NCBI GenBank assembly: GCA_019240475.1
Contig: JAFAYI010000023.1
Coordinates: 1 to 64,000 of the forward strand
Length of the DNA: 64,000 bases
Direction of reading: 5' to 3'
Source of the DNA: Acidobacteriaceae bacterium
Lineage (GTDB): Bacteria; Acidobacteriota; Terriglobia; Bryobacterales; Bryobacteraceae
Shown: piece by piece, positions 51,349-61,665 of the stretch
How positions within the stretch are numbered: the stretch's first letter is position 1
How the letters are laid out: the number at the start of each line of letters is the position of its first letter
Notes under the pieces: model-generated
The model's database searches: none
What the model was told of the DNA's origin: nothing
Seen by the model: only the letters and a program-made list of their open reading frames with translations
Translations under genes and position numbers: made by a program

Positions 51349-52536
51349 TTATTGGAGACATGCCGTGTATCCGTTGATGGCCCGTCGATAAACCTCCATC
51401 AACAGGTGAAAGTTTCCCTCCGCCGTGTACTTAGTTTCGTACTCGATTCGCGCGTTCCGGCCCATTTCTTCCATCTCCTCGGGATGGCTCCACGCCCACG
51501 CCGCTTTGGCCGCCAAGTCCTCTGGATCGCCCACGCTAAACTGCAGTCCCGTCCGGTGATCTGTCACGATTTCCGCCATCGCGCCGGTGCGGGAAGCGAT
51601 TACGGGCATGCCGCAGGCAAATGCGTCGACGGCAACCAGGCCGAACGTTTCGAAAATACCGGCCGAAGGCCACACCAGAAAGCGCGCATTGCGCATCAAA
51701 GCCGTCCATTGCTGAGCTTCGAGGCGATGTGGAATCACCTCCACGCGCGGGTGCGTCTTGGCAAATTCCTCGACCTCCGATAGCAACGGACCTCCACCTC
51801 GAACTTTGAGCGGAATCTCGCCGAGTCGTTCCCAAGCGGCCAGCATCGTGCGGACACCCTTCTCGGGAGATAGCCGGCCGACGAAGAGCGCGTATTCGCC
51901 TCTGTTTTCCTTCATACCCGGGTCTGGATCGATGAAGAACGGCTTCTTCATAATTTTATCTTCCGGGATCCCGCCCTCGATGAACTTACGGCGATAAAAC
52001 TCGGTGGCGACTATGAAAACGTCCACCATCTTTCGCCAAGTCTCCAGGTATCGATGGACCGTCAACATCGCCGCAATAACCCCGCTGCGCGCTCGCGAGT
52101 TCTGATAGCAGCCGTGGACAACCGCAGGCCAAGGCGGGGTCTTTCCTAAGCAATCCTGACACACGCGCTCCTGGCGGTAAAAACTTGCTGCCGGACAAAT
52201 AAGGCGCGAGTTGTGAAGCGTCTGCACCACCGGTACGCGAGCCTTCCGGCAGGCATAGTAAATGGAAGGAGACATGGTTGGAAAGAAGTTATGCACATGC
52301 ACCACGTCCGGCTTCTTCTCTTTCAGGATTCTCTCAAACTTTGTATACCAACTCCGCGACCATATCGCGTCGAGCGCCAGTTGAGCGCTTTCGACTAAGC
52401 CCTGCGGCCTCCGCACTTGTTCCGTAATTAGAGTAACTTCACAGCCATTCTTCTCTAGGAGTCTTCCCTCATTCTCGAAGCCCTCGTCTTCTCCGCCCCG
52501 ATTGAGATATCGATTGTAGACCGATACGACTTTCAC
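51349..52536 (-). CDS. GT4-family glycosyltransferase
   Basis: A 395-residue glycosyltransferase of the GT-B fold. The N-terminal domain has RGGEDEGFENEGRLLEKNG and VHVHNFFPTMSPSIY; the C-terminal donor domain has YALFVGRLSPEKGVRTMLAA and the E-x7-E-like region FETFGLVAVDAFACGMPVIA. It is a close relative of the N-terminal half of the next gene (PGGED/RGGED, HNTFVMVSPSVY), indicating duplication. The sugar donor cannot be told from sequence. Confidence 0.92.
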   Translation of the reverse strand: MKVVSVYNRYLNRGGEDEGFENEGRLLEKNGCEVTLITEQVRRPQGLVESAQLALDAIWSRSWYTKFERILKEKKPDVVHVHNFFPTMSPSIYYACRKARVPVVQTLHNSRLICPAASFYRQERVCQDCLGKTPPWPAVVHGCYQNSRARSGVIAAMLTVHRYLETWRKMVDVFIVATEFYRRKFIEGGIPEDKIMKKPFFIDPDPGMKENRGEYALFVGRLSPEKGVRTMLAAWERLGEIPLKVRGGGPLLSEVEEFAKTHPRVEVIPHRLEAQQWTALMRNARFLVWPSAGIFETFGLVAVDAFACGMPVIASRTGAMAEIVTDHRTGLQFSVGDPEDLAAKAAWAWSHPEEMEEMGRNARIEYETKYTAEGNFHLLMEVYRRAINGYTACLQ

Positions 52537-52545
52537 GACGTCCTC

Positions 52546-54537
52546 TTAGGCGCGGGCAAATAGCGCATCCACCTGGAGGATGGTTCCATCCACCGGCGAC
52601 GCAAGCTGCTCTAAATTTCCAAGATACGAAAATCCGAAAGGCGCGAGTATGTCGTATATCGCATGGAAGTCCGCCTGGCCTTCATAGAGCTGGCCGATCG
52701 ACACTTCTACGATCACGTAATGCACATGCTCCAAGAGCTTTACTGCTCCACGCAAAACGCGATCCTCATAACCTTGAACATCGATCTTAAGCAGAGTCTT
52801 GGACGGTAACTGCATCTGTTCCAAATACTCGTCCAATCTTCGGAGCTTTACCGTGATGGCCCGGTTCTCTGCGCTCCAGGGAAACGCGCTCTGGTGCAGT
52901 TCCGACATTGGTAGGACGGAAGAAGATTTCGAAAAACTACTTCTCCAGAAGTCGACTGATCCGTTCTCTTCGCCGAGGGCGACTTGAAACACTCGTACCG
53001 ATCCATTGCGTCCGAGCTTCTTCCGCAACTCCGTGCTCGAATCCGGCAAGGGTTCAAACGCGTAAATCTTCGCTTCCGGGAGAACGGCGTGAATGGCCGA
53101 CGAGAATTCTCCGGCATGAGCGCCGGCGTCGATCACGGTCTTTATTCCGGCATTCTTAAGCCAGGGTTGATTCAGCTTCAAGAACTCTCCTATATGGACG
53201 TTCTTGAAGGCGACACCGGGAAGACTTAGTAACTGATGGGGCTCCCGCAGTGCGGTGAGAAGGTACGCCCAAGCCTTACCAGCCAAATCGCTGGTTCGGC
53301 TAATAACAATCTTGTGAGACGGAATCCGGGCCGCGGCTGGCTTGGCTTGAGTTGCAGCCTGTCTCTTTCCAAGAACCCGTTTGTAGATTTCGGTCAGCAT
53401 CTCGCCATTCCGTTCCGCTGTATATTTGCTCTCATATTCGCGACGAGCTTCGTGCCGCATAGCGCTCACCAGTTCCTGGTGAGTCCAGGCCCACTCGATT
53501 TTGGATGCGATATCGTCCGGATCGCCAGGGCTGAAATGCAGTCCCGTACGGCCATCCTCGACAATTTCTTTCATCGCCCCCAACCCCGAGCAAATCACTG
53601 GCGTGCCGCACGCAAACGCCTCCGCAATGGTCAGAGGAAAGTTTTCGTAGCATTCGCTCGGCAGCATCAAGGCGAACGCTCCCTTCACTTTCGCCAGGCT
53701 TTCTTCGCGGGTGAGCCGGCCCAATAGAGATACATTTCGCAACTGAAGGTGCTGAACCTGAGCCTCGAGCTTTTTGCGCTCCGGGCCATCGCCGATAATC
53801 AACAGCGGTATGTCCACTCTGAGCCGGCTCCAAGCCTTCAAAAGCGTACTCACTCGCTTTTCGTCCGATAGCCGCCCGACATACACGCCGTAACTCCCCG
53901 CCGCGAAACTAGGCTCCGGATCTGGGTGTACGAAGTTGGGCTTTACGAAGAGTCGATCAGCCGGCAACCCGCCGTATTCGAACCTTCCCCGAGCGAATTC
54001 TGTGAGAGCAATGTACGCCTGCACCTTTTCATCCCAGGTATGTCGCCTGCGATGTATCAGCAGCATGGCGGCTACGCTCGCCGTGGCTGTGCGGGAATTG
54101 CGGTAACAGCCGTGGCGTACGCCGCGCCACACGGTATGCTCTACGCACTCTTCGCAAATGTGCCCGTCCCGGAAGAGGTTGGCTGCAGGGCAGATTAACC
54201 GATAATTGTGTAGTGTCTGCACAACCGGAATTCCCATCTTCTCCGCGGCGAGATACACGGACGGCGACACCATTACGAACGTGTTATGAATATGAACAAG
54301 CTGGGGCTTCTCACGTGCTAAGAGCCGGCTGAATTCTTCATGCGTCTTTTCGGCCCAGACTATATTTTTCGCCAAGGCGATTCGTTCTGTTACAAACGCA
54401 TCGTCCAACTCGAGGTTGCTTCGTTGATATAGGACAACCTCATGCCCGGCGCGAGTCAGCAGTGCGCGCTCTTGCTCAAATACTATATCTTCGCCTCCAG
54501 GTTGTTGATAGCGGTTATGAACTAATAGAATTTTCAT
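52546..54537 (-). CDS. Fusion of a GT4 glycosyltransferase and an FkbM-type methyltransferase
   Basis: A 663-residue two-domain protein. Residues ~1-400 form a GT4 enzyme (NRYQQPGGEDIVFEQERALL, VYVGRLSDEKRVSTLLKAWS, CYENFPLTIAEAFACGTPVI). After a ~30-residue linker, residues ~430-663 form an FkbM methyltransferase with SAM-binding motif TVIDAGAHAGEFSSAIHAV near 468 and LLKIDVQGYEDRVLRGA near 588. The GT half is related to 51349-52536. The fusion suggests that a sugar is transferred and O-methylated by one protein, perhaps to cap the chain; this is inference. Confidence 0.9.
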   Translation of the reverse strand: MKILLVHNRYQQPGGEDIVFEQERALLTRAGHEVVLYQRSNLELDDAFVTERIALAKNIVWAEKTHEEFSRLLAREKPQLVHIHNTFVMVSPSVYLAAEKMGIPVVQTLHNYRLICPAANLFRDGHICEECVEHTVWRGVRHGCYRNSRTATASVAAMLLIHRRRHTWDEKVQAYIALTEFARGRFEYGGLPADRLFVKPNFVHPDPEPSFAAGSYGVYVGRLSDEKRVSTLLKAWSRLRVDIPLLIIGDGPERKKLEAQVQHLQLRNVSLLGRLTREESLAKVKGAFALMLPSECYENFPLTIAEAFACGTPVICSGLGAMKEIVEDGRTGLHFSPGDPDDIASKIEWAWTHQELVSAMRHEARREYESKYTAERNGEMLTEIYKRVLGKRQAATQAKPAAARIPSHKIVISRTSDLAGKAWAYLLTALREPHQLLSLPGVAFKNVHIGEFLKLNQPWLKNAGIKTVIDAGAHAGEFSSAIHAVLPEAKIYAFEPLPDSSTELRKKLGRNGSVRVFQVALGEENGSVDFWRSSFSKSSSVLPMSELHQSAFPWSAENRAITVKLRRLDEYLEQMQLPSKTLLKIDVQGYEDRVLRGAVKLLEHVHYVIVEVSIGQLYEGQADFHAIYDILAPFGFSYLGNLEQLASPVDGTILQVDALFARA

Positions 54538-54549
54538 TTTCAGATCACG

Positions 54550-56082
54550 TTAGACCGGGATTTCGCTGGTTCGGACATGTATCGAGCTGCGGGGCGCCCT
54601 TTTCTGATCCGGAACTTGCCAGCGCGCCAGTCCTACAGTCAGGCCCGTAAAGAAATAAAACGGAACCGCGCCCGAAGGATATTCGAACGGTCCCTCAACC
54701 CAACTCACAATCATGAACAGCACGTACCAAAGAAACAACCATTGCATGAAATCGTATAATCGTTTGTCGCAGCCGCGCCTCTGTCGATAAATGTTGAAGA
54801 ATATTTTCAGCAGAGATACGTGAAACGCGATCCAGGCCACCAGTCCGATCGCTCCTAAACGCGCAAGTAAGTTCAAGCTTGAGTTATGAGGCATTCTCAC
54901 AACCGCGCCGCTTGTGTCGTCCACATAGCTCAGCAGCGGCATCCCAAAACCTTCTCCTACGAACGGATGCGCCTCGATATGAGCGAACGCTTCGTCGTAC
55001 CACTCCAGGCGGCTCTGAACGGTGCTGCCCGGAGTACCTTCGGCGCCCGAAATGCTCCGGATATGTTCTTTGAAGAAATCCATGGTAATGGGGCCGATCC
55101 TCCCTGACAATTGAAGACCACCCACCGTCGTGGCGAGCGCCAGCACCGTAATCGCCGAAACGAGCATCAAGACCAGCTTTCCGTATTTTGCCGTCTCACC
55201 CAAGACGATCAGGATCAGGATGCAGGCGACGACGCCCACGTACATCTGGCGCGCTTGCTGAATCGCCAAACCCAATAATTGAGCGGCAGCAAGGCCCAGA
55301 AGCATCCACTGTTTGTTCGTTAGATAGCTTCCGAGACAGATGCAGAACATGGCGCCGGCTACTAACACCAAGGCGCTCGTGTGATAATTCCCAATTACGG
55401 GGATCTGAAGGAAAACTCCACTCGTGGGAGAGACAGCCGTGATTGCATCGGTCCAGGGAAGCGTGTAACTGTAAGGCAGATTCACGGCTAATAAAAGCAT
55501 CAGCCACCCGAGAAGAGGAACGATGCTGTTTCGCTTTCGCGCCCACGCATAGCCGAGGAGCATGAAAACGCCGTCGAGGATCATCGTGCTGTCTCGGACC
55601 GCCCAGATGCCATATTCCGGCAGATCGAAGGCCAGGTGAAGAAGCACCATGGCGAATAGTCCGAAGAACAGCAGAAAGGGGGGCTCTTTCATGGCCAGAC
55701 GGAGTAAACCTTTGGAGGACAGCAAAGCTAGCCCAACGCAGGTGTACATGAGTCCATAGCTGATGATGATTGGAAAGCTTCCGACGTGAATCGTCAGATT
55801 CTCAAATCCATAGTTGAGGATTAAGTAGCCAGAAACTCCAGTCAGTGTTAAAACTTGCCATAGCTCCAGGCGCGCGCTCTTGAGCCGCGAGGCGACAAAA
55901 TAACAAATGCCTGCGATGATAATCGCGGCGAACAAGCCCAGCCCATACAATGGATAGATAGCTCCGGCCACGCCGAGTAGAAAGAGCGCCAAAATGCCGG
56001 CGGCCAAGCCCGCGCCCACGCGTTTACGCGGCGGCCCTGCCGCTTCAAACGTAATAGCTCTATCCATTACGATGCGATCCAC
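54550..56082 (-). CDS. O-antigen ligase/polymerase family membrane protein
   Basis: A 510-residue protein with about twelve membrane helices and a large periplasmic loop near residues 330-400. The family segment with catalytic histidine is VVRMPHNSSLNLLARLGAIG, preceded by EAHPFVGEGFGMPLLS. Members either polymerise repeat units (Wzy) or ligate glycans to an acceptor (WaaL, PglL); sequence alone does not separate these. The neighbouring flippase supports a Wzx/Wzy-like pathway. It is followed 12 bp later by the GT4-FkbM gene. Confidence 0.88.
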   Translation of the reverse strand: MDRIVMDRAITFEAAGPPRKRVGAGLAAGILALFLLGVAGAIYPLYGLGLFAAIIIAGICYFVASRLKSARLELWQVLTLTGVSGYLILNYGFENLTIHVGSFPIIISYGLMYTCVGLALLSSKGLLRLAMKEPPFLLFFGLFAMVLLHLAFDLPEYGIWAVRDSTMILDGVFMLLGYAWARKRNSIVPLLGWLMLLLAVNLPYSYTLPWTDAITAVSPTSGVFLQIPVIGNYHTSALVLVAGAMFCICLGSYLTNKQWMLLGLAAAQLLGLAIQQARQMYVGVVACILILIVLGETAKYGKLVLMLVSAITVLALATTVGGLQLSGRIGPITMDFFKEHIRSISGAEGTPGSTVQSRLEWYDEAFAHIEAHPFVGEGFGMPLLSYVDDTSGAVVRMPHNSSLNLLARLGAIGLVAWIAFHVSLLKIFFNIYRQRRGCDKRLYDFMQWLFLWYVLFMIVSWVEGPFEYPSGAVPFYFFTGLTVGLARWQVPDQKRAPRSSIHVRTSEIPV

Positions 56083-56113
56083 ATACGCGTCACTCGTTAA
56101 GTGATGTCAGACT

Positions 56114-57508
56114 TTATAGATCAGGCGAGGGAATCGGAAGCCCCGACAGAGTTGCTCCTGTGGTCTCGCGCTTCGATGACGGCGCCCGCCGTAACATTCT
56201 TCGCATCAGGACAATGACCATCACAAAATTAAGCAGTTCGGAAACGGCCATGCTCCACGCCGCCCCTTGCAACCCGAAAATCCATGTGGCAGGCACGCCG
56301 ATTAGCAGTGAAATGCAACTCGATATACACACAGCAGCGAAAACGAGTGATGGAGACTCCAGTGCGCGCAGCACCGTCCCCGATCCAAAGAATGCGCTGC
56401 ACGCCACTGAGCCAAATGCGACCACGGGTAATAAATATGCCACCGACATGTACTTGCCCCCGTACAATAAATGAAAGATCGGCCCTTTAAACACCAGCAA
56501 CACGCCCCAGTAGATGGCGGCCCCGCTGACTGAGCACAGCGTGATCCGCGCCGCTAACCCGCCGGCCCCCACATATCTTTTCTCCCGTAGCGTGCGAGCT
56601 GCATACGGCAGCAGCAGGGCGGAGATCGCCGCGTATGTTTGTAGTACCGGCGAGGCGAGATTCGCCAATGCTTTCAGTTCGCCCGCCTGGGCGATCCCGC
56701 GAAAGCTTCCGACCAATGGATAGAAGATGTTGGCGGGAATCCACATCATGGCGTAACCTCCCAGGGCCCATCGTCCGTATTTCCAATGCCGTTGCCAGAC
56801 CTCTGCTAAGCTCGGATTTCTTGCTCCTGCGGATAGGCGCGGCTTCAATCGAGCGAACAGGATTACGCAGGGAACAAGTGCTCCTAACCCCATTAAGAGC
56901 AAGCCCGAGAACGGCGATAGTAAGTGGTACTTATACGCTGGGAAGAGCGCTCCTAGTGTCAGAACACAGTACAGCAGAGACCCGAATGCCGCCGGAGCTG
57001 GTAAGAACTCCAGATAAAATGCGCGACGCGCCAAGCCTAGCATTAACAGCAGTGGTCCTGCGATCGACAAGGCCAGAAATGCGCCAGGCAAGCCGCCGGC
57101 GGGAGCAATCTTGGTAGCTGCAGCCGCAAAAGCCGCCAAGAGCACCAGCATGGAGGCCGATGTCGCAAAATGAAGCCGCACTACACTTTTCATGTACGCT
57201 CGAAGGCAATCGCGGTACTCGCCTGAGCCGAACACGGCCATCGGCTCCAACAGTAAAGATTGGTAGAGCATCAGGAGCAGCAGGTAAGCAGAAAAAGCTA
57301 CCGCATAAGCGCCGTATTGATCCGCCGGAAGCCACCGGGCCAGTAGGATACTTAGAACAAAGTTACATCCGGAGAACAATCCCTGGTCGAACAACGCCAG
57401 GCTGCCTTTAATTCCCCAGTTAACAAACTTACGGATCTTACGGGACTTTTGGCCGCATTGGTCAGCGGCGTCTGAGGATTCCTGCAGTGCCGATACTGTC
57501 ATTTCCAA
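56114..57508 (-). CDS. Wzx-like oligosaccharide flippase (MOP superfamily)
   Basis: A 464-residue protein with 12 to 14 predicted membrane helices. The first half shows FDQGLFSGCNFVLSILLARW and WLPADQYGAYAVAFSAYLLL, typical of polysaccharide-export flippases; charged loops occur at usual places. It would move undecaprenyl-linked repeat units across the inner membrane for the polymerase/ligase encoded next (31 bp downstream). Confidence 0.87.
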   Translation of the reverse strand: MEMTVSALQESSDAADQCGQKSRKIRKFVNWGIKGSLALFDQGLFSGCNFVLSILLARWLPADQYGAYAVAFSAYLLLLMLYQSLLLEPMAVFGSGEYRDCLRAYMKSVVRLHFATSASMLVLLAAFAAAATKIAPAGGLPGAFLALSIAGPLLLMLGLARRAFYLEFLPAPAAFGSLLYCVLTLGALFPAYKYHLLSPFSGLLLMGLGALVPCVILFARLKPRLSAGARNPSLAEVWQRHWKYGRWALGGYAMMWIPANIFYPLVGSFRGIAQAGELKALANLASPVLQTYAAISALLLPYAARTLREKRYVGAGGLAARITLCSVSGAAIYWGVLLVFKGPIFHLLYGGKYMSVAYLLPVVAFGSVACSAFFGSGTVLRALESPSLVFAAVCISSCISLLIGVPATWIFGLQGAAWSMAVSELLNFVMVIVLMRRMLRRAPSSKRETTGATLSGLPIPSPDL

Positions 57509-57564
57509 TTTTCCGGGCGCTTACCGAGGGACATTCGTCGCAACTGAGTCTGTCGATTGCAAGC

Positions 57565-60500
57565 TCACTTACTACGAACTGCAAACTTTCCGCCCGGCGA
57601 TGCATCTTCGAGACACGCACTCAGCTGTTCGGCGATGAATTTGACTTGAGGCTCTAGAAGTACACTGTCGTGGTCCCCATCTACTTCCCGAATCTCCAGG
57701 CCCTGTGTAGCATACTTTTTCCATCCCGCATGGGGGTCGCGAAACTGGGTTAACGGCTTATACTTAGAACGGAAAAGAACAATCCGACCATCGTAGGGTT
57801 TTGGCGCGTAGGCATCGGCGGCTTTCTTACAGGCTCTTCGCACGGTCTTTAGCCTTGCCGGAAGCCTCGCACCAAGAAAGCGGCGTTCCACCCCGGCTGC
57901 GAGAGTTCGAACAATCCGCACAGCCTGACTTCGCCTTTCCGAATTTGAGCTGCGCAAGAAAGTGCGCCCGTTCGATACAAGTTCTCGCCACAAGACACCC
58001 AAATTCGCCTGGCGCCGATTCAGTCCCGGTTCGAGAGGGCAAAATGTGTCGAATAAACCTACCCACGGCGCCGGCTGACCCTCCGCGACTAGCTGCTGGG
58101 CCATCTCCAAGGCAATCAAGCCGCCCAGAGAATATCCGCCGAACAGGTAGGGTCCACTCGGTTGAATGCAACGTAATTCGGCCAGGTAGTGTGCCGCCAT
58201 ATCTTCCACACGTGTGTGGCACGGATACTGTGGATCCAAACCCTGGGGTTGAAGCGCATAGAAAGGCCGGTCGGAATCGAGGTGATGCGCGAGGTTCCGG
58301 AAACGAATCACCGTGCCCGCCGCGCCATGAACACAGAAGAATGGAGTCTTCGAACCGTTAGTCTGGATTGGAACTAATGACGACCAAGGCGAAGACCATC
58401 CATCCTTCCTAAGGACTGCCGATAACTGCTGGATGGTCGGCGCTTCCAGTAAGGTCGCCACAGGCACATTCTTCCGCAGCATCAGTCCGATCTGGTGAGT
58501 GAGCCTTACTGCAAGCAGCGAATGCCCCCCGAGTTCGAAAAAGTTGTGCTCGATGCCGATTGGCCGTATATCGAGCACGTTCTCCCAAATTCGCACTAAC
58601 TCGGCTTCGAGCGCATCGCGCGGTCCGACGATTTCGTGATCTTGTCTAAGTGAAAAATCCTGAGGGTTTGGAAGCGCCTTTCGATCGACCTTCCCGTTGG
58701 GCGTCAACGGAAGCGACTGAAGCTCGATGAAAGCCGATGGCGCCATGTGCTCGGGCAGGGATTCTTTTAGGAATGCTCGGATATCGGCAACAGCGGGGGC
58801 ACACCCTGGCTTACAAGCGAAGTATGCCACTAGCCGTTGCCCCCCAGACCTATCCTCCCGCGCCACTACCACCGCGTCGCTTATTCCATGGAACCGTCGC
58901 AGCCGAGCCTCGATCTCGCCCAACTCGATTCGAAAACCTCGAATCTTCACTTGGTGATCGATTCTTCCGTGAAACTCGACTGTCCCGTTCGCAAGGTAAC
59001 GAGCTAAATCGCCGGTCTTATATATCCTTGCTTCCACATTTTTAAATGGGTGATGGATAAATTTTTCCGCGCTCAGTTCAGGACGCTTCAGATATCCGCG
59101 CGCAAGCCCTTCGCCGCCGATGTGCAGTTCTCCCGCGACACCGATAGGCGTGGGTTGCAGCCATTTATCCAAGATGAACAATTCCGTGTTCGCGATCGGC
59201 CTTCCAATTGTCAGCGCTTCTTCGCCCGCTCTCACAGGTGAGACCGTGGACCAGATCGTAGTCTCAGTGGGCCCATACATGTTCCATACCGAGCCTGCTC
59301 GCTCCAATAGTTGATTCGCGAGACTTCGCGGCAACGCTTCTCCGCCGCACAGTACCTTCAGTCGTTCGTCGCCTTTCCAACCGGCCTCGATCAACATTCT
59401 CCAAGTCGCCGGCGTAGCCTGCATCACGTTAGCTTTAGAGTCTCTCAACCGCTTCGCCAGTCCAATTCCATCCGACGCTATCTCACGCCTGACGACTTCG
59501 AAAGAAGCTCCCACGCTTAACGGAAGGTATATCTCCAAACCTGCAATGTCAAAGCTTAACGTAGTTACCGCAAGCAGCTTGTCCTCTCGGCTCATTCCTG
59601 GCATCCGGCTCATCGACGCCAAGAAATTCACTACGGCGCCGTGCTGAATCTCTACCCCTTTCGGTTTCCCGGTCGATCCAGACGTATAAATAACGTAAGC
59701 ACGATTTTGAGGTCTTACTCCGCTAGCTGGATTGTCCCCGCCCAACTGCAAGATTGCAGGCCAGTCAGAGTCGAGACAAATCAGCTGCGCACGCGTTTGA
59801 GGTAGGTACTTACGAAGATGTTCTTGCGTGATGAGCACTGCCACTTCGGAATCTTCGAGCATGAATGCGATCCGCTCGCCTGGGTAAGCCGGATCTATGG
59901 GCACATACGCAGCTCCTGCTTTCAAGATACCCAGCAGCCCCACCACCATTTCCAAAGAACGCTCTACACAGATGCCAACCAAAGCCTCCGGTCCCACGCC
60001 TCGCTCTCGAAGTTTATGAGCTAGGCAATTGGCTTGCCTATTTAGCTCCCCGTAGGTGAGTCTTGATGACTCGCAGATCACCGCCGTTTCGTTCGCGGCG
60101 CGCTCCGCTTGCAGCTCAAACAATTGGTGAATGCAGAGGTCGCGCGGATAGTCCATCCACGTGTCGTTCCAATCGGTAAGGAGCTGATTCCGTTCCCATT
60201 CGTCTAACAAAGATATCCGGGAGAGAAGCTGGGACGCATCTGAGGCAACTCCTTCGAGTAATGTTTCAAGGTGCCGCTTCATCCTCGATATCGTTTCTCG
60301 ATCGAATAGCGCGGTGTTGAAGGTGAGCCGGCCGCAAACGCCATCGCTATCCTCATACATCTGTAACTGCAGATCCACCTTGGCCGCGCCGGTATGCACC
60401 TCCAGGTCGACCGCTCCCCAATCTGTTCCAGCAGCGTTGAAGCGCGACACAAACGAATACAACGCTTGAAACAGTGTATTTCGGCTCGGGTCCCACCCGG

Positions 60501-61644
60501 TCCTTAGATCTTCAATTAAGCGATCAAATGGCAGGTCCTTATGCTCATAATCGCGCAGAGATGTATCGTTGACAGCTCTCAGTAGATCGACAAAGCGCCA
60601 CTGGTCATCTACTTCAGTTCGACTGACGACCGTCTGGGACAACGGTCCTACGATTGCTTGGGTGTCTCCACACAACTCTCTGCCGCGGTTATTAACGATC
60701 CAGCCGAGAACTATGTCTGTCTGGCCGGTATACCGCGCCAGTAACGCTTGGAAACCAGCGCAGAGTAAGGTATCTAAACTAGCTCCTTCGCGTTCACCTA
60801 ACTCCTTCAGAGATTCAGTTAATCCAGTGGGCAGACGAAGCGACTCGCGAGCTCCTCGCCACTCTTGAATCGCTGGGCGAGGGTGGTCGATAGGAAGTTC
60901 GAGAGCCGGCGAAAGCGAACGTAACCGCTGCCGCCAATATTCGGCATTCTTCTCGAGCCGTTCAGAAACTATGTTCCTTTGCCAGCAGGCGTAGTCGGCA
61001 TATTCGAAGCGCAAGACGCTTGCCCCGGCGACGCCCTCCGGGCTAATGGTCGGCTGCTCGCTGGCGTTTCGCCACTCTGCCGCCAAAAGCTCTAGCGACT
61101 CTTCATCTGCGATCAGCGCGTGAAGAGTAATCGATAGATACCATCGTTCCTGAGACACCCGAATCAATCGCGGCCGCACCGGAGGCTCTTTTGAGAGAAC
61201 GAATGGCTCTCGAAGATCTTTTTCGAGGAGCTCCAGTAACTCGAATTCGCCGTCCTTCGTTTGCGACGCGCGCAGATCTGTCAGATGGAGTTTGCCTGCT
61301 TCGTCAACTATCTCTTGAAGGGGAACTCCATCTACAATCGGAAAGCGCGTTCGTAAGATCCCATGCCGCTGCGCTATTTCGCGCCATAATAGCTCGACTC
61401 TTCTCACGTCTAGGAAGCCCTGATGTCTTAGTATCAGCGCTTCGTTATACATCGGACTATGTGGCGCAAGCTGGGCATGAAGCCAGATCTGTTGCTGCGC
61501 CAATGAAAGTGGCGCGTTTAATTCCTCTTGCCTTCGAACTGCTCCCGGCGCATTCTGCGGCGCACAGTTGCCGTTACGGCCAGCCTGCCGAGGGGCCCCT
61601 TCATCAGCCGGCGCCGCCGTGATAGTTCGATTTCCGTTGCTCAT
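57565..61644 (-). CDS. Single-module NRPS: condensation - adenylation - carrier - thioesterase
   Basis: A 1359-residue NRPS. The condensation domain (~residues 45-470) has HALIADE near 175 in place of HHxxxDG, so the catalytic second His is Ala. The adenylation domain (~490-990) is complete: YTSGSTGKPKG near 655, NMYGPTETT near 770, GRIDHQVKIRGFRIELGEIE, and NGKVDRKALP. Pocket residues read about D-I-L-Q-L-G-M-I-W, close to the known glycine code (DILQLGLIWK). The carrier Ser lies in FFELGGHSLLAV near 1040, and the thioesterase has GGYSLGGLIAL near 1171 with a GDHDS His near the end. It probably loads glycine; the acceptor may be a glycan component (inference). Confidence 0.93.
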   Translation of the reverse strand: MSNGNRTITAAPADEGAPRQAGRNGNCAPQNAPGAVRRQEELNAPLSLAQQQIWLHAQLAPHSPMYNEALILRHQGFLDVRRVELLWREIAQRHGILRTRFPIVDGVPLQEIVDEAGKLHLTDLRASQTKDGEFELLELLEKDLREPFVLSKEPPVRPRLIRVSQERWYLSITLHALIADEESLELLAAEWRNASEQPTISPEGVAGASVLRFEYADYACWQRNIVSERLEKNAEYWRQRLRSLSPALELPIDHPRPAIQEWRGARESLRLPTGLTESLKELGEREGASLDTLLCAGFQALLARYTGQTDIVLGWIVNNRGRELCGDTQAIVGPLSQTVVSRTEVDDQWRFVDLLRAVNDTSLRDYEHKDLPFDRLIEDLRTGWDPSRNTLFQALYSFVSRFNAAGTDWGAVDLEVHTGAAKVDLQLQMYEDSDGVCGRLTFNTALFDRETISRMKRHLETLLEGVASDASQLLSRISLLDEWERNQLLTDWNDTWMDYPRDLCIHQLFELQAERAANETAVICESSRLTYGELNRQANCLAHKLRERGVGPEALVGICVERSLEMVVGLLGILKAGAAYVPIDPAYPGERIAFMLEDSEVAVLITQEHLRKYLPQTRAQLICLDSDWPAILQLGGDNPASGVRPQNRAYVIYTSGSTGKPKGVEIQHGAVVNFLASMSRMPGMSREDKLLAVTTLSFDIAGLEIYLPLSVGASFEVVRREIASDGIGLAKRLRDSKANVMQATPATWRMLIEAGWKGDERLKVLCGGEALPRSLANQLLERAGSVWNMYGPTETTIWSTVSPVRAGEEALTIGRPIANTELFILDKWLQPTPIGVAGELHIGGEGLARGYLKRPELSAEKFIHHPFKNVEARIYKTGDLARYLANGTVEFHGRIDHQVKIRGFRIELGEIEARLRRFHGISDAVVVAREDRSGGQRLVAYFACKPGCAPAVADIRAFLKESLPEHMAPSAFIELQSLPLTPNGKVDRKALPNPQDFSLRQDHEIVGPRDALEAELVRIWENVLDIRPIGIEHNFFELGGHSLLAVRLTHQIGLMLRKNVPVATLLEAPTIQQLSAVLRKDGWSSPWSSLVPIQTNGSKTPFFCVHGAAGTVIRFRNLAHHLDSDRPFYALQPQGLDPQYPCHTRVEDMAAHYLAELRCIQPSGPYLFGGYSLGGLIALEMAQQLVAEGQPAPWVGLFDTFCPLEPGLNRRQANLGVLWRELVSNGRTFLRSSNSERRSQAVRIVRTLAAGVERRFLGARLPARLKTVRRACKKAADAYAPKPYDGRIVLFRSKYKPLTQFRDPHAGWKKYATQGLEIREVDGDHDSVLLEPQVKFIAEQLSACLEDASPGGKFAVRSK

Positions 61645-61665
61645 CCTGTTTTCGTTCGGTTTCAG

